Below, in pieces: positions 1-7,954 of a stretch of 52,562 nt of DNA. Location of the stretch: positions 1 to 52,562 of the forward strand of contig CAIYSL010000028.1 of assembly GCA_903928915.1 (NCBI GenBank), given 5' to 3'. Position 1 is the first letter of the stretch. Each line of letters begins with the position of its first letter. The notes below the pieces were generated by a model. That model was not told where the DNA came from. It ran no database searches and worked only from the letters and a program-made list of their open reading frames with translations. The translations under genes and the position numbers were made by a program. The DNA is from an uncultured Syntrophobacterales bacterium (GTDB lineage Bacteria; Desulfobacterota; Syntrophia; Syntrophales; UBA5619).

Positions 1-684
1 GCGGCGCACCTGGGGTATCGCGCCCCGTTCATCCTGTCGGTTGGGCTGATCGCCCTGTGTCTGGCGTTGGTGCACATCACGGTCGCCGACCTCCCCCGCA
101 GAGCGGCCGAACGGGAACGGAAATCCCCTGTCAGTCGCGGCGTCCTGTGGGGCTGGGGGGTGAGTTGCATCGCCACGATCAACCTGACCTTCCTGCCGAG
201 CATCCTCCCCCATCTGATGGCCGGGTTTGATCTGGTGGGCGAACAGGCGCTCAAATCGGCGGGGTTCATCATGATGAGCTACACGCTGACGGCGATCGTC
301 GGGAGCTTCGCCATCAGCCGTCTGAGCACCCGGGTGGAGTTCAAGGGGGGCATCATGGCGCTGTGCCTGACCTCGGCGGCGCTGATGCTGGCCTTGTACT
401 TTGCCCGGGGGGTGATCGGGTTCGCGGCGATCAGGATGCTCCAGACCGGGATCATCGCCGCGGTCATCCCGCTGGTGATGGCCAATTTCGCGTCGCAGAT
501 GGGGGGCACGGGGATCGGGTTTCTCAATTCGGCGCGGTTCGCCGGAAACGGGTTCGGCCCCCTGCTGGCGACCATCGTCCTGGCGGGGTCGGGGCTGCTC
601 ACCCTCTACCTGCTCATCGCCGCCCTGACCGTCGGCGCCGTCCTTGCCTTCTGGCTGACCGGTGAGAAGCGGAAAAGCGCGTAA
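1..684 (+). CDS. MFS transporter, C-terminal part (5' end outside window)
   Basis: The frame is open from the first base and ends at TAA 682-684, so only the last 227 residues of a larger protein are present. It is strongly hydrophobic, with about seven membrane segments and short charged loops such as RLSTR near residue 105. This fits the second half of a 12-helix major facilitator permease. The tail GEKRKSA is cytoplasmic-like. The substrate cannot be told from this half. The gene ends about 90 bp before the mercury-methylation operon, which has its own promoter, so I see no operon link. An internal ATG at 67 is not the true start, because coding-type sequence continues upstream of it. Confidence 0.8.
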   Translation, partial: AAHLGYRAPFILSVGLIALCLALVHITVADLPRRAAERERKSPVSRGVLWGWGVSCIATINLTFLPSILPHLMAGFDLVGEQALKSAGFIMMSYTLTAIVGSFAISRLSTRVEFKGGIMALCLTSAALMLALYFARGVIGFAAIRMLQTGIIAAVIPLVMANFASQMGGTGIGFLNSARFAGNGFGPLLATIVLAGSGLLTLYLLIAALTVGAVLAFWLTGEKRKSA

Positions 685-757
685 GCAAACCCCCCTCCGC
701 GTCAGCCGCCTCACGGACAGGTTGCCGAAGGGGGAGCGGGTTGAAGAAATATTCTTG

Positions 758-785
758 TTGACAAGCGCAAATTTAGTTGTATCAT
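758..785 (+). promoter_or_regulatory. sigma-70-type promoter of the marR-hgcAB operon
   Basis: A perfect -35 TTGACA lies at 758-763. A -10 TATCAT (5 of 6) lies at 780-785, with a 16-bp spacer. Transcription would start near 792, which is the A of the regulator's ATG, so the mRNA would be leaderless or nearly so. The -10 element is inside the palindrome at 776-790. Confidence 0.65.
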
Positions 786-790
786 ACAAC
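776..790. promoter_or_regulatory. 15-bp palindromic operator over the -10 element
   Basis: GTTGTAT-C-ATACAAC is a perfect inverted repeat around one central base. It has the size and TTGTAT/ATACAA half-sites typical of MarR-family operators. It covers the -10 box and ends one base before the ATG of the MarR-type gene. This predicts that the regulator represses its own operon, including hgcAB. Binding is inferred. Confidence 0.6.
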
Positions 791-791
791 C

Positions 792-1289
792 ATGACTACG
801 AATCGCGACAGGAACTGCCGGGAGTTTTTTGAAATCATCATGACCCTCTCCCGGGAGATACGGTGCTGCAGCCGGGACGATACGATCTGCCAGGGTCTCA
901 CCTTTCAGCAGTTCATCATCCTCGATGCCGTCGTGCGGGAGGGCGAACTGGCCTTTACGGATCTTCACCGGCTGCTCTCCGTCGAGAAGAGCACGACTAC
1001 CCGGATGGTAAACCCGTTGATCAGGCGGGGCCTGCTCCGGCGCGAAACGGCGATGCACGATTCCCGCGCGGCGACGCTTACGGCGACCCCGCAGGGGAGG
1101 GAGGTCCACGGGGAGGCCTGGGACTGTCTGGAAGGGTTTTTCGACGGGATCGTGCAGGGAATCCCGCCGGGTCGGCGGAACGAAGTGTTGGCGGCGATCA
1201 GGGTATTTACCGAAGCCATGAAACGGGCGGCAGCGGCGTGCCGCTGCTGCGACGAGAGCATAAAGGAGAGTTCATGGAGCAGGGGATGA
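792..1289 (+). CDS. MarR-family regulator, cysteine-rich, of the hgcAB operon
   Basis: A 165-residue winged-helix protein. The recognition region runs about residues 50-95 (SVEKSTTTRMVNPLIRRGLL, then a wing with HDSRAATLT), and helical dimerisation ends flank it. Eight cysteines are visible, at 9, 25, 26, 33, 112, 150, 152 and 153. The vicinal CC near the N-terminus and CRCC near the C-terminus suggest thiol, metal or metalloid sensing, which is inference. I chose ATG 792 over an upstream TTG at 777 because the promoter and operator occupy that stretch. There is no Shine-Dalgarno sequence, in keeping with a leaderless start. The 3' end overlaps hgcA by 16 bp, so the two are co-transcribed. 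ArsR-type regulators are known beside some hgcA genes; a MarR-type one is less familiar to me. Confidence 0.88.
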   Translation: MTTNRDRNCREFFEIIMTLSREIRCCSRDDTICQGLTFQQFIILDAVVREGELAFTDLHRLLSVEKSTTTRMVNPLIRRGLLRRETAMHDSRAATLTATPQGREVHGEAWDCLEGFFDGIVQGIPPGRRNEVLAAIRVFTEAMKRAAAACRCCDESIKESSWSRG

Positions 1290-2449
1290 TGAATCGGCCG
1301 GATCCACAGGCGAACCGCGGGACCGGACCGGACATCCTTCCGCTCCTGCCCGGGGCTGTCTGCTGTCCGGCGGGGGAGGAGACGGGGCCGAAACTCCCCT
1401 CGCGGGAGCAGGCCTTCGTGACCGGTTCGGTCGAGACCCCGGCCGGCCGCCTGCCCCGCGTGTCATCGCGGCTGGAACGGCGGGACCGCTGGGGGGCGAT
1501 CAAGGCCCGCTGGGGGATCGGCCGGATGGGTTACACGCTCGACCCGGGGCTATACGCCCTGGGCGTCCCGGATGGGGAGTCGCCCGTGCTGGTCAGCGCC
1601 AATTACAAGCTGAGCTTCGATAGGCTGCGGAGCGCGCTGGCCGGCAGGGACGCCTGGATACTCGTCCTCGACACGAAGGGGATCAACGTCTGGTGCGCCG
1701 CGGGAAAGGGAACCTTCGGGACTGAAGAATTGGTCCGACGGATCGAGTCGATCGGCCTGAAAGAGGTGGTCGGCCACCGGTCGCTGATCCTGCCCCAACT
1801 GGGGGCGCCGGGTGTAGCCGCCCATACGGTGAAGAAGCTCTCCGGGTTCGGCGTCAAGTATGGGCCGGTCAGGGCCGATGACCTTCCGGCCTACCTCGAC
1901 GCCGGCTGCCGGGCCACCGAGGCGATGCGCCGGAAGGGCTTCACGCTCACCGAGCGGGCGGTCCTGATCCCGATAGAATTGATCGAGGCGGTCAAACCGA
2001 TGCTGATGATCTCCCTCGTCCTGTTCTTTCTCTCCGGCATCGGCGGCCCCGGGGGCTTCTGGGAGAACGCCGCGGCATACGGTACCTTTGCGGTAGTTGC
2101 CCTGCTGAGCGCCGTCGCGGCGGGGGCCGTGCTCAACCCCCTCCTGCTGCCCTATCTCCCCGGACGGGCATTCGCGACGAAGGGACTCTGGCTCGGTGCG
2201 GCCGTGGCGGTTACGGTGCTGGCGCTGAAAGGGTTCGACCCGTCGGTCTGGACGGGGCGGCTGGCCATTGCCGCGTGGCTGCTGGTCATCCCGGCCGTGA
2301 CGGCCTATCTCGCCATGAATTTTACCGGCTGCTCCACCTACACCTCCCTGTCGGGGGTGTACCGGGAGATGCGCTGGGCGCTTCCCCTGGAGATCGGCAT
2401 GGGGCTGACCGGCCTCGTCATCTGGGTGGTGTCGCGTGCGATCGCATAG
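1274..2449 (+). CDS. hgcA: HgcA, corrinoid protein of mercury methylation
   Basis: HgcA carries a corrinoid cofactor and transfers a methyl group to Hg(II), with HgcB re-reducing the cobalt. The signature cap-helix motif NVWCAAGKGTFGT is at residues 138-150, with the cobalt-ligating cysteine at 141. It lies in a conserved corrinoid-binding domain (about 45-235) that begins FVTGSVETPAG. Five membrane helices fill residues about 243-390. The protein has 391 residues, longer than the 338 I recall for the Desulfovibrio ND132 protein. The extra length includes a variable N-terminus with a CC pair at 30-31. ATG 1274 follows AAGGAGAG at 1263-1270 and lies inside the end of the marR gene. The domain alone would also fit the acetyl-CoA pathway CFeSP, but the cap helix and membrane part are specific to HgcA. 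Confidence 0.96.
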   Translation: MEQGMMNRPDPQANRGTGPDILPLLPGAVCCPAGEETGPKLPSREQAFVTGSVETPAGRLPRVSSRLERRDRWGAIKARWGIGRMGYTLDPGLYALGVPDGESPVLVSANYKLSFDRLRSALAGRDAWILVLDTKGINVWCAAGKGTFGTEELVRRIESIGLKEVVGHRSLILPQLGAPGVAAHTVKKLSGFGVKYGPVRADDLPAYLDAGCRATEAMRRKGFTLTERAVLIPIELIEAVKPMLMISLVLFFLSGIGGPGGFWENAAAYGTFAVVALLSAVAAGAVLNPLLLPYLPGRAFATKGLWLGAAVAVTVLALKGFDPSVWTGRLAIAAWLLVIPAVTAYLAMNFTGCSTYTSLSGVYREMRWALPLEIGMGLTGLVIWVVSRAIA

Positions 2450-2459
2450 GAGGACAGGG

Positions 2460-2786
2460 ATGGAGCGGCTGACGTACCTCAAGGACGTGGTTACCCTGAA
2501 GCTCGACGAAGCCAAGTGCACCGGCTGCGGCATGTGCCTGGAGGTCTGTCCTCATGCGGTGTTTCGGATGAACAGCCGGCACGTGGAAATCCGGGACCGC
2601 GACGCCTGCATGGAGTGCGGCGCCTGCAGCAGGAATTGTCCGGTCGGGGCCGTGTCCGTCAAGAGCGGCGTCGGCTGCGCGGCGGCGGTGATCAATGCCC
2701 TGCTGGGCAGAACCGACCAGCCCTGCTGCGGCCCCGGCGATTGCGGATGCTCATCTGCGGGCAACACAGGGGCGGCGTGCTGCTGA
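2460..2786 (+). CDS. hgcB: HgcB, 2[4Fe-4S] ferredoxin of mercury methylation
   Basis: A 108-residue ferredoxin, the electron donor that returns HgcA cobalt to Co(I). Two full CX2CX2CX3C motifs bind 4Fe-4S clusters: Cys 20/23/26/30 and Cys 50/53/56/60. The HgcB-typical segment after the second cluster is present, with a lone Cys73 in SGVGCAAA. The tail carries Cys 89-90, 95, 97 and 107-108. A C-terminal cysteine pair is known in HgcB and is thought to pass Hg(II) to HgcA; six tail cysteines look unusually many. ATG 2460 has AGGAGG at 2448-2453, 10 bp after the hgcA stop. Together with hgcA this is the diagnostic pair for methylmercury formation. Confidence 0.95.
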   Translation: MERLTYLKDVVTLKLDEAKCTGCGMCLEVCPHAVFRMNSRHVEIRDRDACMECGACSRNCPVGAVSVKSGVGCAAAVINALLGRTDQPCCGPGDCGCSSAGNTGAACC

Positions 2787-2809
2787 GGTGCGCGGCGCTG
2801 TCCTCGTCC

Positions 2810-2847
2810 ACGGCCCGGTCCGGCCGGTGGGGCTTGCGCCGGGCCGT
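2810..2847. terminator. GC-rich hairpin between convergent genes
   Basis: A perfect 9-bp inverted repeat, ACGGCCCGG (2810-2818) and CCGGGCCGT (2839-2847), lies between the hgcB stop and the stop of the sensor kinase on the other strand. It could act on both transcripts. No T-run follows on either side, so an intrinsic terminator is only a possibility. Confidence 0.35.
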
Positions 2848-4376
2848 CAGCGCCTGGCCAGCTCCTGCCGCACCGCCTGGCCGATCTTCTCCATCACGTA
2901 GGGCTTGCGCACGTACGGTCCGGCCCCCAGTGCCTGCGCCTGGTTGACGCGTTCCGTCTCCGAGAAGCCGCTGACGATGATCGCCTTCTGCCCGGGACTG
3001 ATTTCCAGTATCCTCCGGTAGGTGTCCAGACCGTCCATGGCCGGGTCCATGATCATGTCTAGGACGATAAGGTCGGCCTTCTGCGTCTGGAGGAAGGAAA
3101 CGGCCTCTTCGCCGCTCGCAACGGTCGCGACCCGATAGCCGAGCCGCGTCAGCATTTCCGTGGCGAGGTTTCGCTGTTCCTCCACGTCGTCCACGACGAG
3201 GAGAAATTCTCCCCGGCCCGTGTAGGAGCCGGGCGACGGCTGCTCCCGGCGGGCCTCGCGCTCTTCGCGCGTAGTGGGGAAGTACAGGGTGAACCGGCTC
3301 CCCTCGCCTTCGACGCTCCGGACATCGATGTACCCACTGTGGTCCTGTACCGTCCCCCAGACCACGGTAAGACCGAGACCCGTTCCACTGCTGCGCCCCA
3401 TCACCTTCTTCGTGTAGAAGGGCTCGAAGATCTTCTCGATGTCGACGGCGGAGATCCCCATGCCGGTGTCGGAAATCTGAAGCACCGCGTATTCTCCGGC
3501 CGCAACGTCGGTATACCCGCGCAGCGGCGCATCGAGGGTGCGGTTCTCCGTGCGGATGACCACCTCTCCCCGGCCGGTGATGGCCTCCAGCGCGTTGCCG
3601 ACGAGGTTCAGTACCGACTTGCCCAGATGAACCGGGGATCCCTTGCTGTTGAGCAGTTCCGGATCGAGCTCAACCCGGAAGACGACACCGGGATGATCGG
3701 CCTGGAGCTTCCGGAATTCCGGGGTCTGCATGCACTGGGAGACGATGGCGTTGAGGTTGACGACCTCCGCGACGGTGACCCCCCGCCTGCCGAGTGTCAA
3801 CAGGTCCTGGATGATCGCCGCTCCGCGCTTGCCCGCGTGATGGATGTTCGCGATCGATTCCCTCCAGGGGCTGTCGGAGGGGATCTCGAACAGCAGGAGT
3901 TCCGAATACCCCACGAGAACCCCGAGGACGTTGTTGAGGTCGTGCGCGACCCCCCCGGCAAGGACGCCCAGCGCCTCCATCTTCTCCGCCCGGCGGAGCA
4001 GCGCCTCCAGTTCGTTGCGTTCCTCCTCGGCCTTCTTCTGCTTCTTGATCACCTCGTGGAGCTGTTCGTTGCTCGCCCGGAGCTCCCGGGTCTGTTCGGC
4101 CACATTCCGTTCGAGTTCGGTGTGCGCCGTGAGGAGATTCTCCTCTGCCTCGTAAAGGGCCAGTGCCATCCGGAGGATGACGATCGTGCAGATCGGCGCG
4201 ATAACGGCGGGCGCGAGCAGGGAAACGGCGAGGCCGACCAGATTGAAGGCGCCGAAGATGTGCGTAACGAGCAGGTAGATGGAAAGGGAAACGACGATCG
4301 AGAACAGGGTGACGATCAAGGTGCCGGCCGTCATGCCCAGCCGGGATACGAGGGTGCGGATGATCTGTATTTTCAT
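2847..4376 (-). CDS. hybrid sensor histidine kinase with C-terminal receiver domain
   Basis: A 509-residue membrane kinase. Two hydrophobic helices (about 13-38 and 44-72) are followed by a coiled coil (75-130). The phospho-acceptor His145 sits in AGGVAHDLNN. The GHKL ATPase domain shows an N-box NALEAI, G1 DTGMGIS and G2 GTGLGL. A receiver domain starts near 391 with the acidic pair 396-397, phospho-Asp440 in LIVLD and Lys491 in VRKPY. No periplasmic sensor domain is visible, so the signal may be sensed in the membrane or cytoplasm. ATG 4376 precedes the first membrane helix directly; an ATG 147 bp upstream would add a polar stretch without coding character. No partner regulator is adjacent, and the target is unknown. 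Confidence 0.88.
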   Translation of the reverse strand: MKIQIIRTLVSRLGMTAGTLIVTLFSIVVSLSIYLLVTHIFGAFNLVGLAVSLLAPAVIAPICTIVILRMALALYEAEENLLTAHTELERNVAEQTRELRASNEQLHEVIKKQKKAEEERNELEALLRRAEKMEALGVLAGGVAHDLNNVLGVLVGYSELLLFEIPSDSPWRESIANIHHAGKRGAAIIQDLLTLGRRGVTVAEVVNLNAIVSQCMQTPEFRKLQADHPGVVFRVELDPELLNSKGSPVHLGKSVLNLVGNALEAITGRGEVVIRTENRTLDAPLRGYTDVAAGEYAVLQISDTGMGISAVDIEKIFEPFYTKKVMGRSSGTGLGLTVVWGTVQDHSGYIDVRSVEGEGSRFTLYFPTTREEREARREQPSPGSYTGRGEFLLVVDDVEEQRNLATEMLTRLGYRVATVASGEEAVSFLQTQKADLIVLDMIMDPAMDGLDTYRRILEISPGQKAIIVSGFSETERVNQAQALGAGPYVRKPYVMEKIGQAVRQELARR

Positions 4377-4642
4377 AAGCCCGCCAACGTTCTCAGCCTC
4401 GGGAACCTGAGGTGCAACAGCGCAATGTTCGACTCTGATCGCGAATCGGAGAACAGGATTACGGTGAGGAACAGGTGTATTTGGCGCTTTCCTTTTACCA
4501 GCATCGAGCCGTCCCGGCAACATTTTTACGGCCCGCTGCGTGGCCGCCCGCCCTGACGGCCCTGCTGCTCTTTATGCCGACGGTCCCCGCGTCCTATGCG
4601 GCCCCCCCTGCATTTGTTGTGGCAAACGGCTCCGCGACACGC

Positions 4643-4648
4643 TATGAT
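4643..4648 (+). promoter_or_regulatory. possible -10 element upstream of the QueG-like gene
   Basis: TATGAT at 4643-4648 would place the transcript start near 4655, just before the GGAGGTGA ribosome site at 4665-4672. No good -35 stands at the right distance (TTGTGG at 4617 leaves a 20-bp gap). The rest of 4377-4675, between the two divergent genes, shows nothing else I can name. Confidence 0.25.
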
Positions 4649-4675
4649 CGAGCCATCACTCCCCGGAGGTGAACC

Positions 4676-5557
4676 ATGGCTGACGAAGCGAGCGTGCCCG
4701 GCAACCCGGCGGCATGGATCGGCGATTGTATCCGCCGGTATGTGGCGTCCCGTGAAAATGACCTGCGGCTCGACGACGGTCCCGAGCCGGCGTGGGATGA
4801 GCCGCTCATCGGCTTTTCCCGCGGCAGCGACCCGCTGTACCGGCGGTTCAAGGAGGACATCGGCCCGTTCGTCTGGACTCCCGAGGAGATCTTCGCGGCC
4901 ACCTTCCCCGCCATTCCGGTTACCCCGGACGAGTTGACTGTGATTAGCTGGATTCTCCCGCAGACGGAGCTCTCCCGGCGCGACAACAGCCGGGAGGCTG
5001 CCTTCCCCGCCAGGCGGTGGGCCCATTCGCGCAAACAGGGGGAGGAGTTCAACGTGAGGCTCCGCGGCCATATCGTCGATTCTCTCCGCGCCGCCGGGGT
5101 CGAGGCGGTCGCGCCGATGGTATCGCCGCTCTGGAAGTGGGAAACATCCGCCCGCTACGGCTACGCCTCCTCCTGGTCGGAGCGGCATGCCGCCTACGCC
5201 GCAGGTCTGGGGACCTTCGGGCTCTGCGACGGCCTGATCACTCCCCGGGGGAAGGCGATGCGCTGCGGCTCCGTGGTCGCGCGAATCGCCGTTCTCCCGA
5301 CGGAGCGTCCCTATGACGACCACCACGCCTATTGCCTCTTCTATCACGACGGCAGCTGCGGCAAATGCATCAAACGCTGCCCGGCGGGCGCCATCACCGC
5401 CAAGGGGCACGACAAGGAAAAATGCAAACGGTACCTCCACGAGGTCCTCGCCCCGTACACCCGCGCCACCTTCGGCCTGGACAGCCATCCCTGCGGCCTC
5501 TGCCAGACCGGCGTCCCCTGTGAAGCAAAGAACCCCGTCCCCGGCCGGACGGGTTGA
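4676..5557 (+). CDS. epoxyqueuosine reductase-like [4Fe-4S] protein
   Basis: A 293-residue soluble protein resembling the core of QueG and reductive-dehalogenase-type corrinoid enzymes. Residues about 185-215 carry HAAYAAGLGTFGL and ITPRGKAMRCGS, the stretch that lines the cobalamin pocket in QueG. Cluster ligands follow in CGKCIKRCP with a later Cys in KEKC, and in CGLCQTGVPC near the C-terminus. It is shorter than QueG (usually about 350-380 residues with HEAT repeats). The HEAT part is absent, so true tRNA-queuosine function is doubtful. Many anaerobes carry such stand-alone paralogues of unknown role. ATG 4676 has a strong ribosome site GGAGGTGA. It appears monocistronic. Confidence 0.75.
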   Translation: MADEASVPGNPAAWIGDCIRRYVASRENDLRLDDGPEPAWDEPLIGFSRGSDPLYRRFKEDIGPFVWTPEEIFAATFPAIPVTPDELTVISWILPQTELSRRDNSREAAFPARRWAHSRKQGEEFNVRLRGHIVDSLRAAGVEAVAPMVSPLWKWETSARYGYASSWSERHAAYAAGLGTFGLCDGLITPRGKAMRCGSVVARIAVLPTERPYDDHHAYCLFYHDGSCGKCIKRCPAGAITAKGHDKEKCKRYLHEVLAPYTRATFGLDSHPCGLCQTGVPCEAKNPVPGRTG

Positions 5558-5895
5558 GCGGGCGCTCACCCTGCCGAGGCGGGAGCCGAAGAGGAGGGTG
5601 CAGCATGCGGTGCCCGCCCCGTTCATCCCCAGGGCGCTGACCCTAGTTGCCGTCCACCCGCATCGTCCCGTCGCGGCGGTGCAGGGGGGAGCTATCAGGG
5701 GTCACAAGATCATTCCCGAGGATAAATTCCTACCTTCTCTCCGGCCTCTGGAAAGGGGTTTAGCGGCGGGCGGGTGTATCGTTTGACCCTGCCGAACGGC
5801 CGGGGGAGTGGGGGCGGCGGGTTGGTAGCTCCGCAGTGGCACGCAGACCGTCCGTGAGGCCCCATGCAGCGGCTCTGCCGCTGCGGAGGGAAGAG
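5558..5895. other. intergenic stretch without recognised gene
   Basis: About 340 bp between the QueG-like gene (ending at 5557) and the hairpin behind tctC on the other strand. No frame here has a ribosome site or recognisable protein. I see no repeat or RNA motif. Confidence 0.4.
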
Positions 5896-5933
5896 GCGGG
5901 CCGGCTGCCCCGCCGAGGGGGCGGCCGGCCCGC
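5896..5933 (-). terminator. strong hairpin just after tctC
   Basis: Arms 5896-5911 and 5918-5933 pair over 16 bp with a single T:G position and a 6-base loop. The hairpin begins 7 bp beyond the tctC stop, at the end of the TTT operon. The bases beyond it on the minus strand are pyrimidine-rich (CTCTTCCCTCC) rather than a pure T-run, so it is either a weak intrinsic terminator or a 3' stabilising hairpin. Confidence 0.55.
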
Positions 5934-5939
5934 GAGGCG

Positions 5940-6914
5940 CTACTGCTGCGGAATGTTGCCTTCTCTGACGATCCTCTGGTACGTGGTGATCTCCGTGCGC
6001 ACGAACTTGGCGAACTCCTCGGGTGACATCGTCACCGGATCGATCCCGAGCGTGGCATACTGCGTCTTCACTTCGGGGAGCTTGAGGACGCGGTTCACCT
6101 CGGCGTTGAGCTTCTTGATGATCGGCTGCGGTACCTTCGCCGGCGCCCACATGCCAAACCACAGACCGATGCTGAAGCTGGGATAGCCCTGCTCGGCGAT
6201 CGTCGGGACATCGGGCAGCGAGGCGTCGCGCTTGGCCGAGGTGACGCCCAGCGGTTTGACCTTTCCGTCCTTGATCAGGCCGATTGCCGTGTTGATCGGC
6301 GCCATGTAGTAGGAGGTGATCCCGACCGAGGAATCCCGGATCGCCTCGGGCGAACCCTTGTAGGGGATGTGGAGCATCTTGATGCCGGCGGTCTGGGTGA
6401 AGTACTCGGCCGCCAGATGCGTCGAGCTGCCCACGCCGGCCGAGGCGAAGGGGATCTTCGCCGGCGCCGCCTTGGCCGCATCCACGAGCGCCTTGAGAGA
6501 CGGGTACGGCCCTTTGGGGTTCGTTACCATGACGTAGGGAGTCATGCCGAGGATCGCCACGTCCACGAGGTCCTTGAGCGGGTCGTACTGCAGGGACTTG
6601 TAGATCGCCGAATTAGCCGCGTGCGACGCCGACTGGACCATCAGGGTGTAGCCGTCCGCATCCGACTTGATCACCGCCATCGTGCCGATCTGGCCGCCCG
6701 CTCCGGGGCGGTTCTCCACGACGACGGGCTGGCCGAGACCCGCGGTCATGTACTTGGTGACGATGCGTCCGGCGATGTCGGCCCCCGAGCCCGGCGTCAG
6801 CGGGACGATGACCTTGAGCGAGTGCGTCGGATAGTCCTGCGCCCAGACCGCGGCACTTGCGCCCAGCGCAAGGCAGACGGCCACCGCAACCAGCAACCAT
6901 GTCTTTTTCATCAT
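5940..6914 (-). CDS. tctC: TctC-type solute-binding protein of a tripartite tricarboxylate transporter
   Basis: A 324-residue periplasmic binding protein. The signal peptide is MMKKTWLLVAVAVCLALG followed by an Ala-X-Ala cleavage site near 26. The family block with NRPGAGG (about residues 66-72) and the ligand region PYKGSPEA are present. The TctC/Bug family binds carboxylates and hands them to the TctA/TctB membrane pair, which lies two genes upstream. The start has GGAGGAG close before two consecutive ATGs (6914 and 6911); either works. An alpha/beta hydrolase gene sits between tctA and tctC. The ligand is probably a di- or tricarboxylate or an aromatic-acid-derived compound, but cannot be fixed from sequence. 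Confidence 0.9.
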   Translation of the reverse strand: MMKKTWLLVAVAVCLALGASAAVWAQDYPTHSLKVIVPLTPGSGADIAGRIVTKYMTAGLGQPVVVENRPGAGGQIGTMAVIKSDADGYTLMVQSASHAANSAIYKSLQYDPLKDLVDVAILGMTPYVMVTNPKGPYPSLKALVDAAKAAPAKIPFASAGVGSSTHLAAEYFTQTAGIKMLHIPYKGSPEAIRDSSVGITSYYMAPINTAIGLIKDGKVKPLGVTSAKRDASLPDVPTIAEQGYPSFSIGLWFGMWAPAKVPQPIIKKLNAEVNRVLKLPEVKTQYATLGIDPVTMSPEEFAKFVRTEITTYQRIVREGNIPQQ

Positions 6915-7026
6915 CTTCTCCTCCGTGGGTGAATCTGTTTCCGGGGAACCGGTCGGAAAACCATCTACCGGTTCCCTCCCGATCGTCTCTGCGGATTCGC
7001 TCCGCCGTTCGGCAGCGCCGCTGTGC

Positions 7027-7863
7027 TCAGGCCAGGGCGGTCTCCACGCGGTCGAGGAAGGCCCTGAGCGCCGCGTTGAAGGCCTGTGGCTGTTCGATAT
7101 TGGAAAGGTGGGCCGCCTCCTCCAGGACGACCAGCTCGGAGCGGTCGATCATCCGGTGGAGCACCGTCGCCTGCTCGACCGTGCAGGCAGGATCCTGCCG
7201 CCCCACGAGGACGAGCGTCGGAGCCTTGACCCTGAGAAGCATCGTGGTCTGGGCCATGTCGCGCACCGCGCTCGCGCAGGCGATGTACCCCTCCGTACCC
7301 GTCGACAGGATCATCCGGCGCACCCGTTCGATCGCCGCCGGATCGCGGGCGATGAAGGGTGCCGTGAACCAGCGCTGGATCGTCGAATCGACCAGGCCGG
7401 CCGTTCCCCGGCTGGACGCGATCGCGAAGCGCTCTTCCCAGAGCGAGCGGGGTGGCATCTCGCTTGCCGTGTCGCACAGGCCGAGCGACAGGACCCGCTC
7501 GGGGAACCGGGCGCCGAGCTGCTGGGCGATCATCCCCCCCATCGACAGGCCCACGACGTGCGCCTGCCGGATCTCCAGGGCGTCGATCAGGGCCAGGGCG
7601 TCGTCGGCGAGCAGGGCTATGGAATAGGGGCCGGGCGTCGTCTCCGAACGGCCGTGGCCCCGCGTGTCGTAGCGGAGCACCCGGTAGCGGTCGGCCAGCG
7701 CCGGGACGGTGATGTCCCACATGGTGTGGTCCGACATCAGGGAGTTGCTCATCAGGACGACCCTGCCTCCTTCCGGGCCGTCGAAGCGGTAGGCGATTGC
7801 GGCGCCGTTTACCCGGACCTTCTTGATTTCCCCTTCTGTCTTTGTCATCTTCTCCACTCCCAT
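7027..7863 (-). CDS. alpha/beta hydrolase, 3-oxoadipate enol-lactonase-like
   Basis: A 278-residue cytoplasmic hydrolase. The nucleophile serine is in GLSMGG (near residue 108), the acid in GRQDPA and the histidine in AAHLSN near the C-terminus. The oxyanion region and DTRGHGRS match the PcaD/enol-lactonase group. In this family the enzyme opens a lactone or cleaves an ester. Its place between tctA and tctC suggests it acts on the imported compound. ATG 7863 has GAGGGA upstream; a second ATG at 7848 has GGAGTGGAG and could be the real start. It could equally be a general carboxylesterase, since no other ring-degradation gene is nearby. Confidence 0.82.
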   Translation of the reverse strand: MGVEKMTKTEGEIKKVRVNGAAIAYRFDGPEGGRVVLMSNSLMSDHTMWDITVPALADRYRVLRYDTRGHGRSETTPGPYSIALLADDALALIDALEIRQAHVVGLSMGGMIAQQLGARFPERVLSLGLCDTASEMPPRSLWEERFAIASSRGTAGLVDSTIQRWFTAPFIARDPAAIERVRRMILSTGTEGYIACASAVRDMAQTTMLLRVKAPTLVLVGRQDPACTVEQATVLHRMIDRSELVVLEEAAHLSNIEQPQAFNAALRAFLDRVETALA

Positions 7864-7954
7864 TCTTCATTCCCTCACGGCGGCGGCATGCGTGCTGAGA
7901 AAGCGTATCCCGGCGGGATCAGCGTTCGAAGCTCTGCGCACCGGGTGCCGTTCC

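Noticed and set aside
4475-4672. 65-codon frame with a hydrophobic middle resembling a signal peptide
   Set aside because: It runs through the divergent promoter region, has no ribosome site, and ends in the Shine-Dalgarno sequence of the next gene.
4676-5557. True queG (tRNA epoxyqueuosine reductase)
   Set aside because: The protein is too short and lacks the C-terminal HEAT repeats, so only a family-level call is justified.
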